Shown in pieces: positions 1-5,379 of a DNA stretch of 8,378 nt; position 1 is the first letter of the stretch; each line of letters begins with the position of its first letter. Origin of the DNA: Pseudomonadota bacterium (lineage in GTDB: Bacteria > SAR324 > XYD2-FULL-50-16 > JAHJRI01); assembly GCA_022360105.1 (NCBI GenBank), contig JAKSDL010000741.1, forward strand, positions 1 to 8,378, written 5' to 3'. Both the position numbers and the translations under genes were made by a program. The notes under the pieces were generated by a model that saw nothing but the letters and a program-made list of their open reading frames with translations, ran no database searches and had not been told where the DNA came from.

Positions 1-494
1 CCAACACCACCACTCTGGGAAATAATAGATACTTCTCCCTTGCGAATAAACGGCGTCAAACGGGGAAACGGCACACAAAAACCATTGTCCATATTGATCG
101 CCCCAATGCAATTTGGCCCGATAAATCGGATATTGTATTTGTTAGCAACCTCGACCACCTTGTCCTCGATCTCTCTCCCTGCATCACTATATTCGCGAAA
201 TCCGGCAGTTTCTATGATTGCTCTTTTTACCCCTTTTTGACCGCACTCTTCCAAAACATCAGGTACAAACCTGGCAGGAACAAGAATAACAGCAAGATCC
301 ACATGATCCGGAATATCAATCACTGATTTATAGATACGTCTGGTGGTGATAGCCCCTCCCTTGGGCCCTACAGGATAGACAATACCGTCAAATCCGAAAT
401 CCACCAGATTCAACATGATATTACGTCCCAAATTGTCAGGTTTGGCAGAAACACCCACAACCGCAACACTTTTAGGATAGAAAACATCTTGCAT
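1..494 (-). CDS. ADP-forming acyl-CoA synthetase / CoA-binding domain protein, N-terminal part (partial)
   Basis: The reverse strand reads 164 codons from ATG at 494 and runs off the window. It begins MQDVFYPKSVAVVGVSAKPD, a Rossmann-type CoA-binding domain. Later landmarks are PVGPKGG (about 41-47), DLAVILVPA (66-74), ETAGF (95-99), IGPNCIG (125-131) and SQSGG (159-163). These match the alpha part of ADP-forming acetate/acyl-CoA ligases (succinyl-CoA-synthetase-like), which convert an acyl-CoA, ADP and phosphate to the acid, ATP and CoA in the cytoplasm. The start is supported by AAGGGAG six bases upstream. The catalytic His region, any ATP-grasp (beta) domain and any fused acetyltransferase domain would lie outside the window, so an acyl-CoA ligase cannot be told from a Pat-type protein acetyltransferase. 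It is transcribed divergently from recX. Confidence 0.85.
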   Translation of the reverse strand, partial: MQDVFYPKSVAVVGVSAKPDNLGRNIMLNLVDFGFDGIVYPVGPKGGAITTRRIYKSVIDIPDHVDLAVILVPARFVPDVLEECGQKGVKRAIIETAGFREYSDAGREIEDKVVEVANKYNIRFIGPNCIGAINMDNGFCVPFPRLTPFIRKGEVSIISQSGGV

Positions 495-962
495 GATTTA
501 CTCCCTTAAATTATTTTTCCTTCATCAACTATCCAGATACTTCAGTTGAATAACAATACTTGTTTAAAACTGGTTTTATTGAATAGAATCCACCTTGTTT
601 TCAAAGGTAACAACCGGTGAATTCTACGCTCAGCATATCTCTTTATATGGGGGTTTGAAGCATAAAACTCTTATTTTACAGATTATACGAAGCTAAGTTG
701 ATTAAGGCAATTGCAAGGCTTAATAATTTACCGAGATTTCATCCGGGTGTGTTTGCACATCAAAACACATGCATCAAAATCTGATGACACTGAGTGTCGT
801 CCCTGCGGCAATGTCATTTAGTCAAGGGAGGGACTGCATGTCATCCTCAACGAATGTGAAGGATCTGCCAGAGCCCGCGAGAGATTCTTTTTCCAAGCTG
901 TGAACCTCGCTTCTTGATAAACCATCTGAAACTTTTTGCTGCGCCGCTTATTTGCAGAACGG
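495..962. other. Divergent intergenic region, mostly featureless
   Basis: No credible coding frame is seen between the CoA-ligase start and the recX promoter. The first 120 bases must hold the promoter of the minus-strand gene, but no convincing -35/-10 pair was found there. A small inverted repeat (ATTAAG at 701-706, CTTAAT at 719-724) and an 8-bp stem with one G-T pair (783-790 with 794-801) are visible. The part from about 811 to 892 is a degenerate dispersed repeat, listed separately. Confidence 0.6.
811..892. repeat. Degenerate dispersed hairpin repeat (GTCATCCT...GAAGGATCT type)
   Basis: ATGTCAT occurs at 811-817 and again at 838-844. The second copy opens a block reading GTCATCCTCA, a short spacer, then GTGAAGGATCT, ending at 866. 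This resembles the widespread intergenic repeat GTCATCCTGAGCGAAG...GAAGGATCT seen in many bacterial genomes (recognised from memory, not searched). AAGGATCT (859-866) can pair with AGATTCTT (882-889) with one G-T pair, and five T residues (888-892) close the hairpin. Readthrough on the plus strand could therefore stop here. Confidence 0.45.
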
Positions 963-991
963 TTGGCAATTTTATTTGTTCTATCTATGAT
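963..991 (+). promoter_or_regulatory. Sigma70-type promoter for recX
   Basis: TTGGCA (963-968) and TATGAT (986-991) are separated by exactly 17 bases, each one base from consensus. Transcription would begin near 998, giving a leader of about 44 bases before the recX ATG. No LexA-like palindrome was recognised over it, so SOS control is not shown. Confidence 0.55.
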
Positions 992-1041
992 AAGCCTGCC
1001 TCTTTTTTGAAGTATTCAACATTCACAACCAACATCGCCTA

Positions 1042-1845
1042 ATGAAACGAAAGCCACTTAAAATTTCCTGGAAATCATGGTGCTTGTATAAACTGGCAAC
1101 ACGCGACTATTCCTCTTTCGAGATGAGCCAGATGATTGTAAAAAGGGCAATGGAATCAGATCAGGAAATCGATCCGGGACCGGTCATTAATGAATTGATA
1201 AAAGACGGAGCCATCAACGACGAGCGCTACCTTAAGAATCAACTTGCCATGGCAACAAACGGTCCGCAAATAAAGGGACCCGGGGAAATCAAACAAAAAC
1301 TGTTAAAGCGGGGAGGATTAAGCGAGGCACTCATCACCAACTACTTTAATGAAAATGACCAAATCTGGTTTGAACTTGCCAAAAAAATCAAAGATCAGAC
1401 TCTTTCGGCCCAAGGATATGGTCACAGCAACAAATCAAAAATACCTTTTAAGCTTCACAAAAGCTTGAAACAGAAACTATACAGAAAAGGATTCACCAAA
1501 GATCAGATCAACCATGCCATGGAACACCTGGTTCCGGAATATGAACAAAAAAAACCCACTGTTGAGATCGACATTCAACGCCACGTTGAAAAACTTAGTC
1601 TTTCCGGCAAAGGCCCCAAAGCCATACGTTACGATCTTAAACAAAAGGGTGTATCGGAAGCGGAATTAGATGCTGCCCTGGAGAACCTGGATATTGATTG
1701 GATCAGTCTGGCTCAGCATCAACTTCGAAAAAAATATGGAACCGGCAAAAAGCTGACTATGAAGGAACGAAAAAAACAATACGATTTTCTGGCAAGAAGA
1801 GGTTTCACGACCGACCAAATCCGTGCCTGCATGAACAACCCATAA
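1042..1845 (+). CDS. recX: RecX-family regulator of RecA, enlarged five-module form
   Basis: The 267-residue protein is built of RecX-type three-helix modules. Module 1 (about 13-56) has CLYKLATRDYSSFEM. Module 2 (57-105) has the diagnostic GAINDERYLKNQLA and GPGEIKQKLLKRGG. Module 3 (106-165) ends LYRKGFTKDQINHAM. A second module-2-like segment (175-217) has GKGPKAIRYDLKQKGVSEAE, and a second module-3-like segment (218-264) has FLARRGFTTDQIRACM. RecX binds the RecA filament groove and limits or modulates strand exchange and SOS co-protease activity in the cytoplasm. Classical RecX (E. coli, about 166 residues) has three modules, though longer forms exist in Firmicutes. No Shine-Dalgarno is visible before this ATG, but no other start codon follows the in-frame stop at 991-993. 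recA is not adjacent in the window. The family call is firm; activity is inferred. Confidence 0.85.
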   Translation: MKRKPLKISWKSWCLYKLATRDYSSFEMSQMIVKRAMESDQEIDPGPVINELIKDGAINDERYLKNQLAMATNGPQIKGPGEIKQKLLKRGGLSEALITNYFNENDQIWFELAKKIKDQTLSAQGYGHSNKSKIPFKLHKSLKQKLYRKGFTKDQINHAMEHLVPEYEQKKPTVEIDIQRHVEKLSLSGKGPKAIRYDLKQKGVSEAELDAALENLDIDWISLAQHQLRKKYGTGKKLTMKERKKQYDFLARRGFTTDQIRACMNNP

Positions 1846-1964
1846 TTCGCTTGAATCCCAACAAAAAAATACACAATTAAATATAAATGGGGATTGGTTT
1901 GTGCATTTCAATACTGGAAAACCTGAATTGAACGCACGCGTTTAACATCCATCGGGAGAAACCA

Positions 1965-2447
1965 ATGTCTGAAATATCAAGTCTTTATTCTTCCAAACAA
2001 ACCGTTTATCGAAAATCGGGCACACGCTCCAACAAACATAAGCATGGAGATGTAAAGCATATTGTTTACAAGGATGGTGTTCCGGCATATACAGAAGTGA
2101 TCAGGGTTCATCGCAAGGAAGGGGATGAACCGGCCCGGGATGATCAAACTAAAAGAAAACGGATCAAAGCTGGTGCATCAAAGCCTCGTGAACGCAGAAG
2201 CAGTGAAGCGGTGCTTGAAAGAAAACGCCAAAAACTGTCTGACAGGCTAAAAAAAGCAATACGAAATTCACAAACCTTATGGAGCGAAAAAGATGGAATC
2301 TGGATTTCCTACCAGGGAAGCCAGGGCTTCATTGTCAAACAATTTGATAATTCCAATCGAGTAGTCGACCAGCAACTGATGACCCAAGCCCAGATCTTGG
2401 AATGTGATATCCCGGGGCTCCTGGATACCGGCTGGGAAATAGTTTAG
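1965..2447 (+). CDS. Basic 160-residue protein of unknown function
   Basis: I do not recognise this family. The start has GGGAG (1954-1958) six bases upstream of ATG, a good ribosome site, and the frame is open for 160 codons. Three parts can be seen. The N-terminal 50 residues contain KHKHGDVKHIVYKDGVPAYT, which looks like a small beta-rich unit. A charged middle (about 51-100) is very rich in Lys and Arg (TKRKRIKAG, KPRERRSS, LERKRQKLSDRLKKAIR) and probably forms a helix or coiled coil. The C-terminal 55 residues, with WSEKDGIWISYQGSQGF and GLLDTGWEIV, look like a compact aromatic-rich domain. There is no signal peptide, membrane segment or Cys cluster. The strong positive charge suggests nucleic-acid or ribosome contact, but that is inference. 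It starts 119 bases after recX and may be co-transcribed. A terminator-like hairpin follows it. Confidence 0.75.
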   Translation: MSEISSLYSSKQTVYRKSGTRSNKHKHGDVKHIVYKDGVPAYTEVIRVHRKEGDEPARDDQTKRKRIKAGASKPRERRSSEAVLERKRQKLSDRLKKAIRNSQTLWSEKDGIWISYQGSQGFIVKQFDNSNRVVDQQLMTQAQILECDIPGLLDTGWEIV

Positions 2448-2457
2448 ACCATTTGGA

Positions 2458-2494
2458 AAAGGGATATCCGAATCGATAACTTCGATTTCCCTTT
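2458..2494 (+). terminator. Hairpin after the 160-residue ORF
   Basis: AAAGGGA (2458-2464) pairs with TCCCTTT (2488-2494), and AATCGA (2471-2476) pairs with TCGATT (2482-2487) around a 5-base loop. A one-sided bulge (TATCCG) separates the two stems. It begins 11 bases after the stop codon, as expected for a terminator or 3' stabiliser. It lacks a clear T tract downstream, so intrinsic termination is uncertain. Confidence 0.45.
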
Positions 2495-2703
2495 GCAGCT
2501 TCACTAATTCAGGGTCTATTCCACGTTATCATTCTATAATAACGATAATTTCCTAACCCCGATTATCAAAGAATCATCCCAAAACTCCACTTTTATAACT
2601 GCCATTCGCCAAACCTTTTCAAATTGCATCGAATAATTGTAATTATCATAGGTGGTTGTGCCTTTAAAGGCTTGTTTGGTTTACCCCTCCTACTTTTTTT
2701 CGG

Positions 2704-2730
2704 TTGACAACGCAACACTTGAAATATAAG
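2704..2730 (+). promoter_or_regulatory. Tentative promoter upstream of the liv operon
   Basis: A consensus TTGACA (2704-2709) is followed by TATAAG (2725-2730) with a 15-base spacer, shorter than the preferred 17. If used, the livK transcript would have a leader of about 400 bases including the hairpins at 2833-2860, 2963-2990 and 3003-3098. Confidence 0.3.
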
Positions 2731-2832
2731 AATTGTTCAAATTTTCGGCATTCATTGGTTTCAGCCTTTAGGAGCATCCCGGGCAACCAGATCAGTAGTC
2801 TGTGTCAAATTCCATGTTTATGATGGCAGAGG

Positions 2833-2860
2833 TCAAAATTGCCAACCGGCAAGGTTTTGA
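2833..2860. repeat. Bulged inverted repeat in the livK upstream region
   Basis: TCAAAA-TTGCC (2833-2843) pairs with GGCAA and TTTTGA (2848-2852 and 2855-2860) around an AACC loop, with a two-base GG bulge. Eleven pairs in 28 bases is more than expected by chance at a given site. It could be an operator or an RNA hairpin; there is no T tract after it. Confidence 0.35.
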
Positions 2861-2886
2861 TTAGATGCAAATAACCGGATTTGATG

Positions 2887-2912
2887 TTGTCAAAAGGCAG
2901 GTACAATATAAT
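2887..2912 (+). promoter_or_regulatory. Tentative second promoter upstream of livK
   Basis: A perfect TATAAT (2907-2912) is the best -10 in the region. The nearest -35-like word, TTGTCA (2887-2892), lies 14 bases upstream, which is too close for a normal sigma70 site. If used, the RNA would start near 2919, just before the palindrome at 2963-2983. Confidence 0.22.
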
Positions 2913-2962
2913 TCTGAGTACGCGTCAGGCAGCATCAGTTATAAGTTTGGAAAGAACCGGAT

Positions 2963-2990
2963 TATAATGGTTTAACCATTATATTTTTTT
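2963..2990 (+). terminator. Palindrome with T tract in the livK leader (possible attenuator)
   Basis: TATAATGGTT (2963-2972) and AACCATTATA (2974-2983) form a perfect 10-bp inverted repeat around one T, directly followed by seven T residues (2984-2990). The shape is that of an intrinsic terminator, although the stem is AT-rich. Outside it, GGAAAG (2949-2954) and CTTTCC (2994-2999) could add an outer stem. Lying 148 bases before livK, it could attenuate upstream transcripts or serve as an operator. Confidence 0.45.
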
Positions 2991-3002
2991 AAGCTTTCCG
3001 CT

Positions 3003-3098
3003 TGTGAACAATGGGCAATAGGGGATGATGGATGATAAGGGCGGGAACCCGGGTGTTGAATCGTCGGGCCGGACCATTTGCCCTTGGTTTTGTTCACA
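3003..3098 (+). promoter_or_regulatory. Structured 5' leader of livK
   Basis: TGTGAACA (3003-3010) is exactly complementary to TGTTCACA (3091-3098), and GGGCAA (3013-3018) to TTGCCC (3078-3083). Together they close a roughly 90-base domain with an asymmetric internal loop (2 versus 7 bases). The GC-rich interior includes CGGG-AA-CCCG (3042-3051) and a further CGGG at 3065-3068. The livK ribosome site starts 27 bases after the domain. This is compatible with a cis-regulatory RNA, but no known riboswitch class was recognised. Confidence 0.4.
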
Positions 3099-3126
3099 TC
3101 TGTTGTTCAATGATTATTGTAAATAA
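3025..3126 (+). CDS. Possible 33-codon upstream ORF in the livK leader
   Basis: ATG at 3025 (or the adjacent ATG at 3028) opens 33 codons beginning MMDDKGGNPGVESSGR and ending FNDYCK. The TAA at 3124-3126 overlaps the livK Shine-Dalgarno by two bases. AGGGG (3020-3024) lies immediately before, too close for the first ATG and only marginal for the second. The peptide is not rich in Leu, Ile or Val, so it does not look like a classical amino-acid attenuator peptide. An open frame of this length can occur by chance. Its end at the ribosome site is the main reason to list it, since translation to this stop could influence livK initiation. Confidence 0.2.
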   Translation: MMDDKGGNPGVESSGRTICPWFCSHLLFNDYCK

Positions 3127-3137
3127 GGAGGGGTATC

Positions 3138-4247
3138 ATGATTAAGAGAGTTTCTATTATCGCGACGTTGATAATTGCTTTTGTTGCGTTTTATGCGAGC
3201 CAGAGTCTTGCTGCTGAGATCAAGCTGGGAATTATGGTTCCTACCACCGGTAGTGTGGCTGCTGATGGGAAAACCATGGAAAACGCCATGAAACTGGCTG
3301 TGGAGGAAATTAACGCCAAAGGCGGTGTTTTAGGAAACAAAATTGTAACAGTGACCGGAGATGATGCGTGCGACCCTCAGCAAGGAACAGCTGCCGCCAG
3401 TAAACTGATATCTGAAGGTGTTGTAGGCGTAGTTGGAGGATATTGCTCAGGTTCAACGCTCCCTACATTGAAGCTTTATGGTGACGCAGGCATTCCGTTA
3501 ATTATTCCGGCTGCCAATTCAACCAAGCTGATTCCGGCCAATCAAGGCAATGCTTTCCTGATTAACAGTACAGGTGCTGATCAATCAGATACTGCTATCA
3601 ATCTTTTCAAGAAACTGGGTGTCAAGAACCTTTCAGTTGTGCACATGGGGGATGCTTATTCGGAAGATTTAGCAAAGCTTTCCCGCGATAAATGGAAAAG
3701 AGTAGGAAAAGTTGTTTCTTTTGATGTAGTGAACCAGGGTGAGCAGGACTTTTCAGCGCTGGCTTTCAGCATTAAACGTAAGAAAGCTGATGCTGTTTTC
3801 TGGACCGCTTACTATTCAGAAGGCGCTTTGCTGATTAAGCAATTGAAACAAATTGGATTCAGAGGAACCATCGCAGTAGGGGACGGCTCGAATAACGCAA
3901 AATTGATTGAGATTGGTGGCAAGGCAACTGAAGGTGTTTACTGCTTCTCCAACCCGACAGCTGATTACCTTCCAGGTGCCAAGCAATTCACCATGGATTA
4001 TAAGAAGCAGTTCAAGCAGGCACCTGGTGCTTACTCACCTCTTTCTTATGACGGAATGTACTTGATGGCCGATGCTCTTAAAAGAGCCGGTTCAACCAAT
4101 CAAAAGGCGATCATTAATGCCTTAAAAAACACCAAAGCTTTTAAAGGTATTGCCGGATCGATCTCTTTTACCAAGCAAAACACCCTGGCTACCAGTAACT
4201 TTGTTGTTCTGAAAGTTGAAGGTGGCAAGTTCAAGCTTCATAAATAA
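3138..4247 (+). CDS. livK: Branched-chain amino-acid ABC transporter, periplasmic binding protein
   Basis: This 369-residue protein is a LivJ/LivK-type receptor that captures leucine, isoleucine, valine or a similar ligand and delivers it to LivHM. A signal peptide spans residues 1-26 (MIKR, hydrophobic IIATLIIAFVAFYA, likely cleavage after SLAA before EIKL). No lipobox Cys is present, so it is probably soluble in the periplasm. The mature part is a two-lobed Peripla_BP_6 fold. GIMVPTTG (31-38), DDACDP (75-80), YCSGSTLP (102-109), GEQDFSAL (201-208) and AYYSEG (224-229) align with E. coli LivJ landmarks recalled from memory. Cys78 and Cys103 sit where the E. coli protein has its disulfide. 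The start has an excellent AAGGAGG (3125-3131). It leads the operon and is followed by two terminator-like hairpins. The exact ligand cannot be read from sequence, since relatives bind other amino acids, amides or aromatic acids. Confidence 0.93.
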   Translation: MIKRVSIIATLIIAFVAFYASQSLAAEIKLGIMVPTTGSVAADGKTMENAMKLAVEEINAKGGVLGNKIVTVTGDDACDPQQGTAAASKLISEGVVGVVGGYCSGSTLPTLKLYGDAGIPLIIPAANSTKLIPANQGNAFLINSTGADQSDTAINLFKKLGVKNLSVVHMGDAYSEDLAKLSRDKWKRVGKVVSFDVVNQGEQDFSALAFSIKRKKADAVFWTAYYSEGALLIKQLKQIGFRGTIAVGDGSNNAKLIEIGGKATEGVYCFSNPTADYLPGAKQFTMDYKKQFKQAPGAYSPLSYDGMYLMADALKRAGSTNQKAIINALKNTKAFKGIAGSISFTKQNTLATSNFVVLKVEGGKFKLHK

Positions 4248-4267
4248 TCACCGAGTCGGAAAAAACC

Positions 4268-4305
4268 AACGTCGATTCACGAAAGTAGAGCGATCGACGT
4301 TTTTT
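4268..4305 (+). terminator. Intrinsic terminator after livK
   Basis: AACGTCGAT (4268-4276) pairs perfectly with ATCGACGTT (4293-4301) over 9 bp with a 16-base loop, followed at once by a T tract reaching 4305. It starts 20 bases after the livK stop. It probably ends or thins transcription so that the binding protein exceeds the downstream subunits. Confidence 0.7.
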
Positions 4306-4321
4306 CTCCTTTCTTGATTCC

Positions 4322-4388
4322 AAAGCCCCGGTTGTTGGAAGGCCTGATCTGAACACAGGTTTTTCGTGGTGCGAAGAACCGGGGTTTT
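4322..4388 (+). terminator. Second terminator-like hairpin between livK and livH
   Basis: CCCCGGTT (4326-4333) pairs with AACCGGGG (4377-4384), extended by a G-T pair and A-T pairs (4322-4325 with 4385-4388), and it ends in TTTT. The 43-base loop contains a smaller CCTG/CAGG stem (4343-4359) followed by five T residues. The large loop makes it weaker than the first hairpin. It may act as a second attenuator or as a 3' stabiliser. Confidence 0.5.
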
Positions 4389-4396
4389 ATCGCACG

Positions 4397-4433
4397 AAGT
4401 TTCTACAAACTTGTAACAAAGGAATTTGTCGTG
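4397..4433 (+). promoter_or_regulatory. livH translation start region with hairpins
   Basis: livH starts at GTG (4431-4433) with AAGGAA (4419-4424) as ribosome site. The AAGTTT-CTAC-AAACTT hairpin (4397-4412) lies just upstream. ACAAA (4416-4420) and TTTGT (4425-4429) can pair so that GGAA of the ribosome site is the loop. CACGA (4393-4397) could alternatively pair with TCGTG (4429-4433) across the start codon. Initiation may be held low on purpose, which is inference. Confidence 0.35.
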
Positions 4434-5345
4434 TCTGTACTGGATATATTTCTTCAACAACTGGCCAACGGCCTGATCCTGGGCTCCTTCTACAGCCTGG
4501 TGGCTCTTGGTTATACCATGGTTTACGGAATTATTAAGCTATTGAATTTCGCCCATGGTGATATTTACATGGTGGGTTCCTTTGTAGGATTTTCCATCCT
4601 GACCTTTGTCGGTTCAGTCCTGGGTGATACCTGGCTGGGAATCGGGGTGTCCATGCTGCTCTCCATGCTGATCGTTGGTAGTTTTGGCATCATCATTCAG
4701 CGTGTTGCCTATGTCCCCATGCTCAAAGCTCATCGGCTATCGATCCTGATCACCGCCCTGGCTGTTTCCATGATATTGTATAATGGCGTCATGGCCATGA
4801 CCGACGGTGAATACCTGGCTTTTACCACGAGTTTGGGTTTCGAAGGATTCGAGCTGGGCAACGTTTATATTACAAAAACACAGATTATTCTTGTTTCAGC
4901 AACAGCTATTTTGATGATTATCCTGCATCTTTTTGTCGGCAAAACCATGTATGGCAAAGCCATGCGGGCCATATCCATAGACAAGGATGCCTGCAGATTG
5001 ATGGGAATAAATGTCAACAAGGTTATCGCCGTCACTTTTTTTATAGGATCAGCACTGGCCGCTGCCGCAGGCGTTATGGCAGGAGCCTACTACGGCAGCA
5101 TCCATTTCTTTATGGGTTTTATCATCGGATTAAAAGCGTTTACTGCCGCTGTGATCGGCGGAATCGGAAGCATTCCGGGCGCTATGATCGGTGGAATTAT
5201 TCTTGGGTTGTTGGAAGCATTTGGAACTCAGATACCTTATATCGGATCTGAGTGGAAAGACGTTTTTGCATTCGCAGTACTGATATTGCTACTCGTTACC
5301 AAACCAACAGGAATTCTGGGCAAAACAGAAATAGAACGAATGTAG
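4431..5345 (+). CDS. livH: Branched-chain amino-acid ABC transporter permease LivH
   Basis: This 304-residue integral inner-membrane protein is one half of the translocation channel, pairing with LivM. About eight hydrophobic segments are visible (roughly 12-36, 45-60, 68-92, 103-122, 148-168, 197-222, 230-265 and 276-292). The N-terminal GSFYSLVALGYTMVYGIIK and NFAHGDIYM (39-47) are hallmarks of LivH in the BPD_transp_2 family. The cytoplasmic loop RAISIDKDACRLMGI (179-193) occupies the place of the EAA coupling motif that contacts the ATPases, and VIGGIGSIPGAMIGG (241-255) is also typical. Length is normal for the family. Translation starts at GTG, with AAGGAA six bases upstream. It is separated from livK by 183 bases holding two terminator-like hairpins, so its expression probably depends on readthrough. 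Confidence 0.93.
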   Translation: MSVLDIFLQQLANGLILGSFYSLVALGYTMVYGIIKLLNFAHGDIYMVGSFVGFSILTFVGSVLGDTWLGIGVSMLLSMLIVGSFGIIIQRVAYVPMLKAHRLSILITALAVSMILYNGVMAMTDGEYLAFTTSLGFEGFELGNVYITKTQIILVSATAILMIILHLFVGKTMYGKAMRAISIDKDACRLMGINVNKVIAVTFFIGSALAAAAGVMAGAYYGSIHFFMGFIIGLKAFTAAVIGGIGSIPGAMIGGIILGLLEAFGTQIPYIGSEWKDVFAFAVLILLLVTKPTGILGKTEIERM

Positions 5346-5379
5346 AAATGCACACTATTAGGAATTAAAGGATTCGAAT

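Larger units (their letters stand above)
2495..2962. other. Long non-coding region upstream of livK
   Basis: No plausible gene is seen. It holds several small palindromes: CGTTAT/ATAACG (2524-2529 and 2539-2544), ATAATT/AATTAT around GT (2633-2646) and CCTTTAAAGG (2661-2670). A bulged hairpin and two tentative promoters are listed separately. The AT-rich palindromes could be operators for an unknown regulator, but none matches a site I can name. Confidence 0.5.

Noticed and set aside
40..240. Plus-strand 66-codon open frame
   Set aside because: It lies inside the minus-strand CoA-ligase frame, which has clear family motifs; the plus-strand peptide resembles nothing and is a shadow.
1666..1911. 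Minus-strand 81-codon frame over the end of recX
   Set aside because: It overlaps well-conserved RecX module sequence and has no ribosome site or recognisable motif.
2524..2646. Fur-box-like AT-rich palindromes
   Set aside because: Words such as GATAAT and ATTATC occur but do not assemble into a good 19-base Fur consensus, and no iron gene is adjacent.
2825..2842. Sigma54 promoter (TGGCA...TTGC)
   Set aside because: The spacing between GG and GC is 14 bases rather than the required 10.
3025..3126. Classical leucine/isoleucine/valine attenuation leader peptide
   Set aside because: The encoded peptide has no run of branched-chain codons, so the classical mechanism is not supported; it is kept only as a possible upstream ORF.
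4248..4460. Minus-strand 70-codon frame between livK and livH
   Set aside because: It is made of the two terminator hairpins and the livH start; the peptide has no recognisable features.
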